From assembly GCF_042663885.1 (NCBI RefSeq), contig NZ_JBHSXV010000001.1: a stretch of 64,000 nucleotides of DNA; one strand, 5' to 3'. The notes under the pieces are model-generated. The model ran no database searches and was not told the origin of the DNA. It saw nothing but the letters and a program-made list of their open reading frames with translations. The DNA comes from Aquipuribacter hungaricus. Its GTDB lineage: Bacteria > Actinomycetota > Actinomycetes > Actinomycetales > JBBAYJ01. Position numbers and translations under genes: made by a program. Numbering within the stretch: position 1 is the first letter of the stretch; each line of letters opens with the position of its first letter. Below are positions 24,511 through 32,314 of this stretch, piece by piece.

Positions 24511-25809
24511 ATGGGACGACCGACCCGCCACCTGCTCGCGGCCGCGGCTGCTCTGGCGCTGCTCGCGCCGGCCGGCGCGGTCCAGGCCGGCACGGGGCCC
24601 GCAGGCGCAGCCGTCACGCTGACGGGGGCCGCGGCCCCGCGTGACGACGACGTCCTCACCGTCGGCGAGACGCTGCTCCCCGGGGACGCGCTCGTCTCCC
24701 CCGACGGTCGCTGGCGGCTCGCGGTGGCAGCGGACGGGGCGTTCTTCGTCGAGCGCGGGACCTGGCTGCGACCCGAGGACCGCACGCTGCGCGTCGCAGA
24801 CCCCAGCGTCCTCCGCTACACGCTCCAGGAGGACGGGAACCTGGTGGTGATCTACCAGGACCGCGCCCCGGAGGGGTACGGCTCGGACGGCACCGGGACG
24901 ACGTCGGTGCGGCTGGGTGACGACGGGGCGCTGTCCTTCGCCGACGCGGGCGGCACCGTCGTCGAACGGGTGCCCAGGGTGACGGACACCCGGTACTACG
25001 GGACGCCCCCCGGAGCCCTCGCACGGGGGGACGTGCTGCTGCCCGGCGAGGTGGCGTCGGACGACGCAGGGGACTCGCGGCTCGTCATGCAGACCGACGG
25101 CAACCTCGTCCTGTACCGGGCGGGCGTCGCGCTGTGGTCGAGCGGGACCTGGGGCAACCCCGGGGCCGGCCTGGTGTTCCAGGAGGACGACAACGTCGTC
25201 GTCTACTCCTCCGAGGGGACCGGCCGTAGGCCGCTCTTCAGCACCCGGACGGACGACGCGCAGTCGGGCGGCGTGCAGTCCCGAGGAGGACGCACACAGC
25301 CCTCCCTCCTCCAGGCCAGCCTCGTGGTGAGGTCGGGCTCGGTCGAGGTGCAACGTCTCATCGGCGTCTGCTGCCGCACCGAGGGCAGGCCGACCGTCAT
25401 CGACTTCCTCGTCGAGACCGCGTGGGCGAGCGACTGGTCCTCCGACCGGGTGGCCCCCGGGGACGCCCTGCGCATCGGCGACCGACGGACCTCCCCCGAC
25501 GGCAGTTGCACGCTGGTCATGCAGGGCGACCGCAACCTCGTGCAGTACTGCGACGGCGCCGCCGTCTGGGCCAGCGGCGTCCCGCGCGTCCTCACCGACG
25601 ACGTGTGGTTCGACGTGCGGGCCGACATGCAGCAGGACGGGAACCTGGTCGTGTACCAGCTGGGCACCCCGCGGGACGGTGAGCGCCCGGGCTGGAACAC
25701 CGGTACCCGCACCCCCGGCAGCACGCTCGTCCTGCAGGACGACCGCAACGTCGTCCTGTACGCCCCCGGCGGGCGCCCGACGTGGAGCACCAGGACCGGG
25801 CGGCTGTGA
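24511..25809 (+). CDS. secreted bulb-type (beta-prism II) lectin-domain protein, type A1
   Basis: A 432-residue exported protein with signal peptide about 1-33. It contains repeated bulb-lectin strands of the Q-x-D-x-N-x-V-x-Y type that bind mannose in plant lectins: LQEDGNLVVIY, MQTDGNLVLYRAG, MQGDRNLVQYCDG, MQQDGNLVVYQLG and LQDDRNVVLYAPG. GVCCRTEG in the middle has a vicinal Cys pair shared only with the next gene. The ATG at 24511 follows AGGGGGA; an ATG 21 bases upstream has no ribosome site. It is joined to the next lectin by TGATG. Carbohydrate binding is likely but untested, and not every repeat keeps the Asn. Confidence 0.86.
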   Translation: MGRPTRHLLAAAAALALLAPAGAVQAGTGPAGAAVTLTGAAAPRDDDVLTVGETLLPGDALVSPDGRWRLAVAADGAFFVERGTWLRPEDRTLRVADPSVLRYTLQEDGNLVVIYQDRAPEGYGSDGTGTTSVRLGDDGALSFADAGGTVVERVPRVTDTRYYGTPPGALARGDVLLPGEVASDDAGDSRLVMQTDGNLVLYRAGVALWSSGTWGNPGAGLVFQEDDNVVVYSSEGTGRRPLFSTRTDDAQSGGVQSRGGRTQPSLLQASLVVRSGSVEVQRLIGVCCRTEGRPTVIDFLVETAWASDWSSDRVAPGDALRIGDRRTSPDGSCTLVMQGDRNLVQYCDGAAVWASGVPRVLTDDVWFDVRADMQQDGNLVVYQLGTPRDGERPGWNTGTRTPGSTLVLQDDRNVVLYAPGGRPTWSTRTGRL

Positions 25810-27113
25810 TGACCAGGGCGGGCACGCGGTCCGGGGTCGCCGTCGCGCTCGGCGTCCTCCTCGGGCTGCTGCCCGCCCTCGCGGTCCCGACGGTGGCGGC
25901 GACCGGTGCACCGGCCCGGCCAGGCGTCGTCCGTGCCGGCAGCTCCGACGCCCCTCGGGTGGACGACGTGCTGACCGTCGGCGAGCGGCTGGACATCGGC
26001 GACGCGCTGGTCTCACCGAACGGCCGCTACCGCCTGGAGGTGCTGCCGCTCCTCGGCGCGACGTTCACCGAGCGGGACAGCTGGCTGGGACCAGGTCGGG
26101 AGGCCCGGCTCGTGCGCACCACCGACGCCGTGGAGGTCGCTCTCGTCCTCACCGACGACGGGCTCTACACCGTGCTGCCCGGGGGGACCAGCAACTACAC
26201 GGGCATACCCAGCCGAGGAGCGACGTCGGCCCGGCTGCAGGACGACGGCAACCTCGTCGTCCTGGACGGCAGCGGGCGCGTCATCGGGTCGAGCCGCACC
26301 GACAAGGACTCCCTCGTCGAGCGCGGAGACGTCCTGCTGCCCGGCGAGGTCCTGCGGGGCACGGACGGGACCACGCGGCTGGTGATGCAGACCGACGGCA
26401 ACCTCGTCCTGTACCGCGGCGGGGCAGCCGTGTGGGCGAGCGGGAGCGACGGGCACCCGGGCGCCGGGGCTGTCTTCCAGCAGGACGGCAACCTCGTCGT
26501 GCACTCCTCCGCCGAGGCCGGCCGCGCCCCGCTGTTCGACACGGGCACGCACGGGGCGTTCGAGCAGGGCACGACGCTGACCCAGCCCCGGGGGGCGGAC
26601 GACCACCCCGTGCTGGGCGCCCGGCTGCGGGTGGACGCGGGCTCGTTCTCCCTGCTCCGCATCATCAGCGTCTGCTGCCGGGCGCCCAAGGGGGCAGGGC
26701 TCCCCGACCCCTACCCGGAGGTCGCGTGGGCGAGCGACTGGTCGCAGGGCAGGGTGCTTCCCGGCGACGAGATGCTGGTCGGCGACCGTCGCCGCTCCCC
26801 CGACGGCCGCTGCAGCGTGGTCATGCAGGGCGACCGCAACCTGGTCCTCTACTGCGACGGGGCCGCCGTCTGGGCCAGCGGCGTCCGGGCGGTGTGCGAC
26901 CTCGACGACTGGTTCGTGGTCCGGACCGTCCTGCAGGACGACGGCAACCTCGTCACCTACCACCTCTGCGGCTTCTCCCAGGGCGAGCGAGCCGGCTGGG
27001 ACACCGGGACGCGCACGCCGGGCAGCACGCTCGTGGTCCAGGACGACCGCAACCTCGTCCTCTACGCACCCGGCGGGCGGGCGACGTGGAGCGCGCGGAC
27101 GGGACGGCTGTAG
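25809..27113 (+). CDS. secreted bulb-type lectin-domain protein, type A2
   Basis: A 434-residue paralogue of the upstream gene, starting in its stop codon (TGATG at 25807-25811). Signal peptide about 1-32. Lectin strands include LQDDGNLVVLDGSG, MQTDGNLVLYRGG, QQDGNLVVHSSAEAG, MQGDRNLVLYCDG and LQDDGNLVTYHLCG, and it ends VVQDDRNLVLYAPGGRATWS. SVCCRAPKG repeats the Cys pair of its partner. The two products could form a heteromer or bind different glycans. Duplication is old, since the proteins differ along their length while keeping order and spacing. Confidence 0.86.
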   Translation: MTRAGTRSGVAVALGVLLGLLPALAVPTVAATGAPARPGVVRAGSSDAPRVDDVLTVGERLDIGDALVSPNGRYRLEVLPLLGATFTERDSWLGPGREARLVRTTDAVEVALVLTDDGLYTVLPGGTSNYTGIPSRGATSARLQDDGNLVVLDGSGRVIGSSRTDKDSLVERGDVLLPGEVLRGTDGTTRLVMQTDGNLVLYRGGAAVWASGSDGHPGAGAVFQQDGNLVVHSSAEAGRAPLFDTGTHGAFEQGTTLTQPRGADDHPVLGARLRVDAGSFSLLRIISVCCRAPKGAGLPDPYPEVAWASDWSQGRVLPGDEMLVGDRRRSPDGRCSVVMQGDRNLVLYCDGAAVWASGVRAVCDLDDWFVVRTVLQDDGNLVTYHLCGFSQGERAGWDTGTRTPGSTLVVQDDRNLVLYAPGGRATWSARTGRL

Positions 27114-27224
27114 CGGCCACGCAGTCGTGGGGAGTTGGGGCGAACGCCGGACAGGTGCGGCCCCGCCGGGCAGGCTGACCCGGTCCGGGCACCGTGCCCG
27201 CACCTGACCTCGAGGACCTCGTTG

Positions 27225-28100
27225 ATGCGTCGTGCCCTGGCCGCCCTGGCGGCCGCTGCTACCTGTGCCCTGCTCGCCGGTGGGGTGGTAGCGACGCCCG
27301 CCACGGCTGCGCCCCTCAATTGCTCCACCTACGACGACCGGAGCGCCACCGACCGGGCACCTCGCCCCGGGGTCGTGGTCCCGGACGTCTACAGCTTCGC
27401 CACGTACTACGACCTCGTCGGCATCGATGACGACGGTGAACCCACGTCCCTCTATATCGGTGGTCTTCCCTACGACCAGAAGACCGTCGCGGTGTGGGAG
27501 AACGCCACGGACTGCTATGGCTACGACTCCTCACGCAACGCCTGGGCCGTGGCCCCGAACGGCCGGATCTACTCCAGCGGTGCGGACTTCTCGGGCCCTC
27601 GGGCCAACAACTACGGCGACGCGAGCAGCCTGCCGCTGCAGCGCCCGATCGTCGGCATGAGCGCCACCGCTACCGGTGAGGGCTACTGGCTGGTCGCCAG
27701 CGACGGCGGCATCTTCACCTACGGCGACGCCCGGTTCCACGGCTCGACCGGGAACCTGCGCCTCAACAAGCCCATCGTGGGGATGAGCGTCACCCCGACC
27801 GGCAACGGCTACTGGCTCGTCGCCAGCGACGGCGGGATCTTCGCCTTCGGCGACGCGCAGTTCCACGGCTCCACGGGCAACCTTCGACTCAACAAGCCGA
27901 TCAGCGGCATGACGGTCACCCCGTCCGGTAACGGCTACTGGATGGTGGCCAGCGACGGCGGCGTCTTCACCTTCGGCGACGCCCAGTTCCGGGGCTCCGC
28001 CGGCTCGTACAACCTCGCGGCGCCGATAGCCGGGATGCTCACGCGCGGCGCCGGCTACCTGCTGCTGGGGCAGGACGGCCAGATCTACAGCTTCGGCTGA
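27225..28100 (+). CDS. secreted GYW/DGG-repeat protein
   Basis: A 291-residue exported paralogue of the protein at 23444. Signal peptide about 1-29; N-terminal domain with APLNCSTYDDRSATDRAP and ENATDCYGYDSSRNAWAVAP, keeping both cysteines; then repeats GYWLVASDGGIFTYGDARFHG, a near copy, GYWMVASDGGVFTFGDAQFRG and a degenerate fourth (GYLLLGQDGQIYSFG). The ATG at 27225 has GAGGA eight bases upstream. Codon use is slightly less GC-extreme than in neighbours (for example TATATC and GCTATGGC). It separates the two lectin groups and is followed by a perfect hairpin. Confidence 0.82.
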   Translation: MRRALAALAAAATCALLAGGVVATPATAAPLNCSTYDDRSATDRAPRPGVVVPDVYSFATYYDLVGIDDDGEPTSLYIGGLPYDQKTVAVWENATDCYGYDSSRNAWAVAPNGRIYSSGADFSGPRANNYGDASSLPLQRPIVGMSATATGEGYWLVASDGGIFTYGDARFHGSTGNLRLNKPIVGMSVTPTGNGYWLVASDGGIFAFGDAQFHGSTGNLRLNKPISGMTVTPSGNGYWMVASDGGVFTFGDAQFRGSAGSYNLAAPIAGMLTRGAGYLLLGQDGQIYSFG

Positions 28101-28111
28101 GCACTCACGGC

Positions 28112-28142
28112 CTGCCGGCCGGGACCGTGTCCCGGCCGGCAG
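28112..28142 (+). terminator. intrinsic-type hairpin
   Basis: A perfect 14-bp stem (28112-28125 with 28129-28142) and a 3-base loop, 11 bases after the stop of the repeat-protein gene. Confidence 0.75.
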
Positions 28143-28172
28143 ACCCGCAGCCGGCGGCACTCCGCACCAGGG

Positions 28173-28200
28173 TGCAACCCCAGGCGGCCGCCAGGCGTAG
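28173..28200 (+). promoter_or_regulatory. candidate ECF-sigma promoter of lectin B1
   Basis: TGCAACC (28173-28179), 16 bases, CGTAG (28196-28200). The AACC -35, CGT-type -10 and 16-base spacer match promoters of group IV (ECF) sigma factors. The same layout recurs before lectins B2 and B3. The start codon is 64 bases downstream. Confidence 0.55.
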
Positions 28201-28264
28201 CACCAGCGGACGGGCAGAGCCGCCCGCCCCCGCGGGCCTCCGCGGCGGCAGAGGGGACCACACC

Positions 28265-29470
28265 ATGCACGGACGAGCACGACCGGCGCTGCGGACCGCA
28301 GCGCTCGCAGCAGGCCTGGCGCTGACCGCCGCCGGCCTGACCACCGCAGGCCTGACCACCGCCCCGGCGGCGTCGGCCGCACGGGTCGACACGCTCCTGA
28401 CCACCGGGGAGCGCCTCGAGCAGGGCGACAGCCTCGTCAGCCCGGACGGGCGGACCCGGCTCCAGCTGGACACCTTCGGCGGGCTGTCGCTCGTCGACGC
28501 AGGCATCGGCGCGCAGACCACCAACCCGTACGTCGTCCGCACGTACGTGGCCGAGAACGCTCCTCGGGACGTCGACCACGTCGTGCTGCAGGGGGACGGG
28601 AACCTCGTCGGGTACGACGCCGCGGGCCAGGCCGTCGTCAGCTTCGGCACCCAGGGCAGCGACGCCACCGCGGTGCGGGTGCAGGACGACCGCAACGTCG
28701 TCTTCACCGGGGACGGCGGGCGGGTCGTGGCGCACGAGGCGACACACCGCCACGACGCCGTCCAGCGCACCGACTTCCTGCTGCCCGGGGACTCCGTTGT
28801 GGGCCAGGGGGGCGGCAGCCGGCTCCTCATGCAGACCGACGGCAACCTCGTGCTCTACCGCGGCAGCGTCCCGCTCTGGAGCTCGCGAACGCAGGGCAAC
28901 CCCGGGGCGTTCGCCGTGCTCCAGGGCGACGGCAACCTCGTCGTCCACACCTCCGCCGAGCAGGGACGACGGGTCCTCTGGTACTCCGACACATACGCGC
29001 CGCTGTCCTACCCGCTGCGCCTCGTGGTGGAGGCCACCGAGATCACGGTGGAGTTCGACGACACGGGCTTCCCGCGCCACGCCCTGTGGGCCAGCGGCTG
29101 GCTGGGCGACCGGCTCTCCGCCGCCCAGTCCTTCGCCTCGTTCGAGAAGCGCACCTCCCGGGGCGGCGGGTGCCGGGTGTTCGTCAACGGCGCGGTGGCC
29201 GTCTTCTGCGGTGACGGCACGTCCTGGGCCCTGCCGGCCGGGCGGCCCGGGCTGCCGGAGGGGGCGCGGGAGGAGCTGCGCATGCAGGCCGACGGCAACC
29301 TGGTCGCCTACCGGTTCCGGTTCGAGACAGGCCGGGCGCCCCGGGTCCTCTTCGCCTCCGGGACCTCCGTCCCGGGCAGCGTCATGGTCGTGCAGGACGA
29401 CGCCAACCTCGTCGTGTACCGGCCCGACGGACGGCCGGCCTGGAGCTACCTGACCGGCCGCACCGGCTGA
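28265..29470 (+). CDS. secreted bulb-type lectin-domain protein, type B1
   Basis: A 401-residue exported protein. Signal peptide about 1-39, extended by two copies of AGLTTAG. RVDTLLTTGERLEQGDSLVS opens the mature part, followed by lectin strands LQGDGNLVGYDAAG, QDDRNVVFTGDGG, MQTDGNLVLYRGS, LQGDGNLVVHTSAEQG, MQADGNLVAYRFR and QDDANLVVYRPDG. It is the most divergent of the three B-type genes and keeps a Cys pair (GGGCRVF and AVFCGDG). The ATG at 28265 is preceded by GAGGGGA. An ECF-like promoter lies upstream, so it is probably its own transcription unit ending at the hairpin at 29486. Confidence 0.86.
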   Translation: MHGRARPALRTAALAAGLALTAAGLTTAGLTTAPAASAARVDTLLTTGERLEQGDSLVSPDGRTRLQLDTFGGLSLVDAGIGAQTTNPYVVRTYVAENAPRDVDHVVLQGDGNLVGYDAAGQAVVSFGTQGSDATAVRVQDDRNVVFTGDGGRVVAHEATHRHDAVQRTDFLLPGDSVVGQGGGSRLLMQTDGNLVLYRGSVPLWSSRTQGNPGAFAVLQGDGNLVVHTSAEQGRRVLWYSDTYAPLSYPLRLVVEATEITVEFDDTGFPRHALWASGWLGDRLSAAQSFASFEKRTSRGGGCRVFVNGAVAVFCGDGTSWALPAGRPGLPEGAREELRMQADGNLVAYRFRFETGRAPRVLFASGTSVPGSVMVVQDDANLVVYRPDGRPAWSYLTGRTG

Positions 29471-29485
29471 CCAGCACCCCGCACC

Positions 29486-29520
29486 AGCACCCGTCCCGGC
29501 CCTGTGCCGGGGCGGGTGCT
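29486..29520 (+). terminator. hairpin after lectin B1
   Basis: A 15-bp stem (29486-29500 with 29506-29520) containing one G-U pair and a 5-base loop. A close copy follows lectin B2 at 30860, so it was duplicated with the gene. Confidence 0.7.
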
Positions 29521-29551
29521 CGCGCGTGGGGCGAGGGGCCGCCGCAGCAGC

Positions 29552-29579
29552 TGTAACCGCGGGCGGACCTCGTGCGTAG
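29552..29579 (+). promoter_or_regulatory. candidate ECF-sigma promoter of lectin B2
   Basis: TGTAACC (29552-29558), 16 bases, CGTAG (29575-29579). The leader to the ATG at 29644 is nearly identical to that of lectin B3. Confidence 0.58.
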
Positions 29580-29643
29580 AGCAGGTGAGGGGCGAGCACG
29601 CCCCCGCCACCGCAGCACCGCGGTCGACACGAGGGGACACACC

Positions 29644-30843
29644 ATGAGGGGACGCACCACCAGGGGGACGACGTCGCGGCGGCTGACGGCGCTCGCGGCC
29701 GGGACGGTCCTGCTGGCCGCCGGGCTCGCCACCGCCCCCGCGGCCAGCGCGGACCGGCTCGACACGCTCCTCACCGTCGGGGAACGCCTCGAGCGCGGCG
29801 ACAGCCTCGCCACCGCCGACGGTCGCATCAGGCTCCAGCTCGACCACGTGGGCGGCCTCAAGCTGATCGACCGCGGCGCGGGAGCCGGCTACCCGGTCGA
29901 GCACGTGGTCCGGGACTACACGGGCCCGCGCACGGTGTCGTACGTGGTGCTGCAGGGCGACGGCAACCTGGTCGGCTACGACGCCGCCGGCACCGCCGTC
30001 GTCGACTTCCAGACCCAGGGCTCCGGAGCCGTGGCGGTGCGCGTGCAGGAGGACCGCAACGTCGTCTTCACCGACGGGGCGGGCCGTCCCGTGGCGAGCC
30101 AGGACACCCAGCGCAGGCTGAACGTCCTCGAGGAGGACTTCCTCGTGGCCGGCGACACCGTGCTCGGGGAGCGGCAGGCCTCCCGGCTCGTCATGCAGGG
30201 CGACGGCAACCTCGTGCTCTACCGGGGCAGCGCCCCGCTGTGGAGCTCCGAGACCCAGGGCAACCCGGGGGCCTACGCCGTCATGCAGTCCGACGGCAAC
30301 CTCGTCGTCTACTCCGCGCCCGCGAGCGGACCTCGCCGCGCGCTGTTCGACACCGGCACCGGCTTCGTCTCCTCCGAGGACCAGGTCGAGCTCGTCGTGG
30401 AGGACACCGAGATCTCGGTCGAGGTGAGGTACGGCCTCAGCGGCCCCCACTACCCGGTCTGGGCCAGCGGCTGGGCCTCCGACCGGGTGCTCGCCGGCGA
30501 CGAGCTGGACGAGGGCGACATGCGCACGTCGCGGGACGGCAGCTGCCTGCTCTTCGCCGGCCAGGAGGGGCTGGTCCAGGTGTGCGACGACGAGCCCGTC
30601 TGGTTGTCGTCCCTGGGTGTCGCGACCCGGCCCGGGGCTGTCGGCGTCACCCGGATGCAGGCCGACGGCAACCTCGTCCACTACCGGTTCACCGACGGCG
30701 CCTCCCAGCCGTCCGACGTGACGTTCCAGTCCGGGACCTCGACGCCCGGCAGCTCGATGGTCGTGCAGGGCGACGGCAACGTCGTCGTGGTCGGCCCTGA
30801 CGGCCGCCCCACCTGGAGCCACCTGACCGGTCGGATCCGCTGA
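29644..30843 (+). CDS. secreted bulb-type lectin-domain protein, type B2
   Basis: A 399-residue exported protein. Signal peptide about 1-36 (ASA cleavage); the mature part opens DRLDTLLTVGERLERGDSLA. Lectin strands are LQGDGNLVGYDAAG, QEDRNVVFTDGAG, MQGDGNLVLYRGS, MQSDGNLVVYSAPASG, MQADGNLVHYRFTDG and VQGDGNVVVVGPDG. ASGWASDRVLAGDELDEGDM introduces the third domain, with a Cys pair at SCLLF and VQVCDDE. It is a recent tandem duplicate of the next gene, covering promoter, leader, coding region and terminator. The start ATGAGGGGACGC is shared with B3 and follows AGGGGA. Confidence 0.87.
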   Translation: MRGRTTRGTTSRRLTALAAGTVLLAAGLATAPAASADRLDTLLTVGERLERGDSLATADGRIRLQLDHVGGLKLIDRGAGAGYPVEHVVRDYTGPRTVSYVVLQGDGNLVGYDAAGTAVVDFQTQGSGAVAVRVQEDRNVVFTDGAGRPVASQDTQRRLNVLEEDFLVAGDTVLGERQASRLVMQGDGNLVLYRGSAPLWSSETQGNPGAYAVMQSDGNLVVYSAPASGPRRALFDTGTGFVSSEDQVELVVEDTEISVEVRYGLSGPHYPVWASGWASDRVLAGDELDEGDMRTSRDGSCLLFAGQEGLVQVCDDEPVWLSSLGVATRPGAVGVTRMQADGNLVHYRFTDGASQPSDVTFQSGTSTPGSSMVVQGDGNVVVVGPDGRPTWSHLTGRIR

Positions 30844-30859
30844 CGCCCCTGCACCACCC

Positions 30860-30892
30860 GCACCCGTCCCGGTCCTCGACCGGGGCGGGTGC
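30860..30892 (+). terminator. hairpin after lectin B2
   Basis: A 15-bp stem (30860-30874 with 30878-30892) with one G-U pair and a 3-base loop; duplicate of the hairpin after lectin B1. Confidence 0.7.
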
Positions 30893-30941
30893 TCGTGCGT
30901 CCGGGCAGGGCGGCGTGCACGGTGACCGGCCGCCCGGAGGC

Positions 30942-30969
30942 TGTAACCGCGGCGAGCCCTCGTGCGTAG
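30942..30969 (+). promoter_or_regulatory. candidate ECF-sigma promoter of lectin B3
   Basis: TGTAACC (30942-30948), 16 bases, CGTAG (30965-30969). The sequence from here to the ATG at 31033 is close to the copy before B2. Confidence 0.58.
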
Positions 30970-31032
30970 AGCAGGTGAGGGGCGAGGACGCCCCCGCCAC
31001 CGCGGCACCGCGGTCAGACAAGGGGACAGACC

Positions 31033-32250
31033 ATGAGGGGACGCACCACCAGGGGGACCCACCGGGGCGGCCGGACCACGCTGCGGCGCCTGACAGCCGT
31101 GGCGACGGGGACCGTGCTGCTGGCCACCGGGCTCGCCACCGCACCCGCCGCGAGCGCCGACCGGCTCGACACCCTCCTCACCGTCGGGGAACGGCTCGAG
31201 CGCGGCGACAGCCTCGCCACCGCCGACGGCCGGATCAGGCTCCAGCTCGACCACGTCGGCGGGCTGAAGCTCGTCGACCGCGGCGCAGGTGCGGGTTATC
31301 CGGGCGAGCGCGTGGTCCGGGACTACACCACCAACCAGCACACGGTGAGGTACGTGGAGCTCGAGGCCGACGGCACCCTGGTCGGCTACGACGACGGCGG
31401 CTCCCGGGTCGTCGAGGAGGCACGCGGGTCCGGAGCGGTCGCCGTGCGCGTGCAGGACGACCGGAACATGGTCTACACCGACACCGCGGGGCGCCCCGTC
31501 TTCAGCACGGACTCGCACCGCAACCTGCACGTCTTCCAGGAGGACTTCCTCGTCGCAGGCGACACGGTGCTCGGGGAGCGCCAGGCTTCCCGGCTCGTCA
31601 TGCAGGCCGACGGCAACCTCGTGCTGTACCGCGGCCAGACGCCCCTGTGGAGCAGCGAGACCTCGGGCAACCCGGGAGCGTTCGCGGTCATGCAGGGCGA
31701 CGGCAACCTCGTCGTCTACTCCGCCCCCGCCAGCGGGCCGCGCCGCGCGCTGTTCGACACCGGGTCCGGCTTCGCGAACGAGGGTGACCACGTCGAGCTC
31801 GTCGTCGAGGACACCGAGGTGTCCGTGAAGATCCGGTACGGCAGGAGCGGCGCCTTCTACCCCATGTGGTCCAGCGGCCGGAGCTCGGACCGCGTGGCCG
31901 CCGGCGACGAGCTCGACGAGGGCGACATCCGTGTCTCTCCGGACGGCCGGTGCGTGCTGTTCACCACGCAGGTGGGCTTCGGCGTGGGGTGCGGGGAGGA
32001 CGGCTACGCCACGACCTCACCGACGGTCGCGACCCGCGCCGGCGCGCTCGGGGTGACCCGGATGCAGTCCGACGGCAACCTCGTCAGCTACCGGTTCCCG
32101 GCAGGCGGCTCGCAGCCCTCGGACGTCCCGTTCCACACGGGTACCTCGACGCCGGGCAGCTTCCTCGTGGTCCAGGACGACGGGAACGCCGTCGTCGTCG
32201 GTCCCGACGGCCGCCCGACCTGGAGCCTCCTGACCGGCCGCATCAGCTGA
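31033..32250 (+). CDS. secreted bulb-type lectin-domain protein, type B3
   Basis: A 405-residue exported protein, tandem paralogue of B2. Signal peptide about 1-42, longer than B2 by an inserted HRGGRTTL stretch. Lectin strands are LEADGTLVGYDDGG (Asn replaced by Thr), QDDRNMVYTDTAG, MQADGNLVLYRGQ, MQGDGNLVVYSAPASG, MQSDGNLVSYRFPAG and VQDDGNAVVVGPDG. Loss of the Asn in the first strand and other changes between B2 and B3 suggest diverging sugar binding. It ends 39 bases before the convergent acyl-CoA dehydrogenase stop, across a very strong shared hairpin. Confidence 0.87.
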   Translation: MRGRTTRGTHRGGRTTLRRLTAVATGTVLLATGLATAPAASADRLDTLLTVGERLERGDSLATADGRIRLQLDHVGGLKLVDRGAGAGYPGERVVRDYTTNQHTVRYVELEADGTLVGYDDGGSRVVEEARGSGAVAVRVQDDRNMVYTDTAGRPVFSTDSHRNLHVFQEDFLVAGDTVLGERQASRLVMQADGNLVLYRGQTPLWSSETSGNPGAFAVMQGDGNLVVYSAPASGPRRALFDTGSGFANEGDHVELVVEDTEVSVKIRYGRSGAFYPMWSSGRSSDRVAAGDELDEGDIRVSPDGRCVLFTTQVGFGVGCGEDGYATTSPTVATRAGALGVTRMQSDGNLVSYRFPAGGSQPSDVPFHTGTSTPGSFLVVQDDGNAVVVGPDGRPTWSLLTGRIS

Positions 32251-32275
32251 CGGTCCGCGCAGGCGGCCGGCAACC

Positions 32276-32314
32276 GGGCCGGCAGGTCCTCAGCCCCTGA
32301 GGACCTGCCGGCCC
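32276..32314. terminator. 18-bp perfect bidirectional hairpin overlapping the end of the acyl-CoA dehydrogenase gene
   Basis: 32276-32293 is the exact inverse of 32297-32314, with a 3-base loop. One arm encodes the last residues (GRQVLRG region) and stop of the minus-strand gene; the other lies downstream of lectin B3. It would fold in transcripts from either side. Confidence 0.75.
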
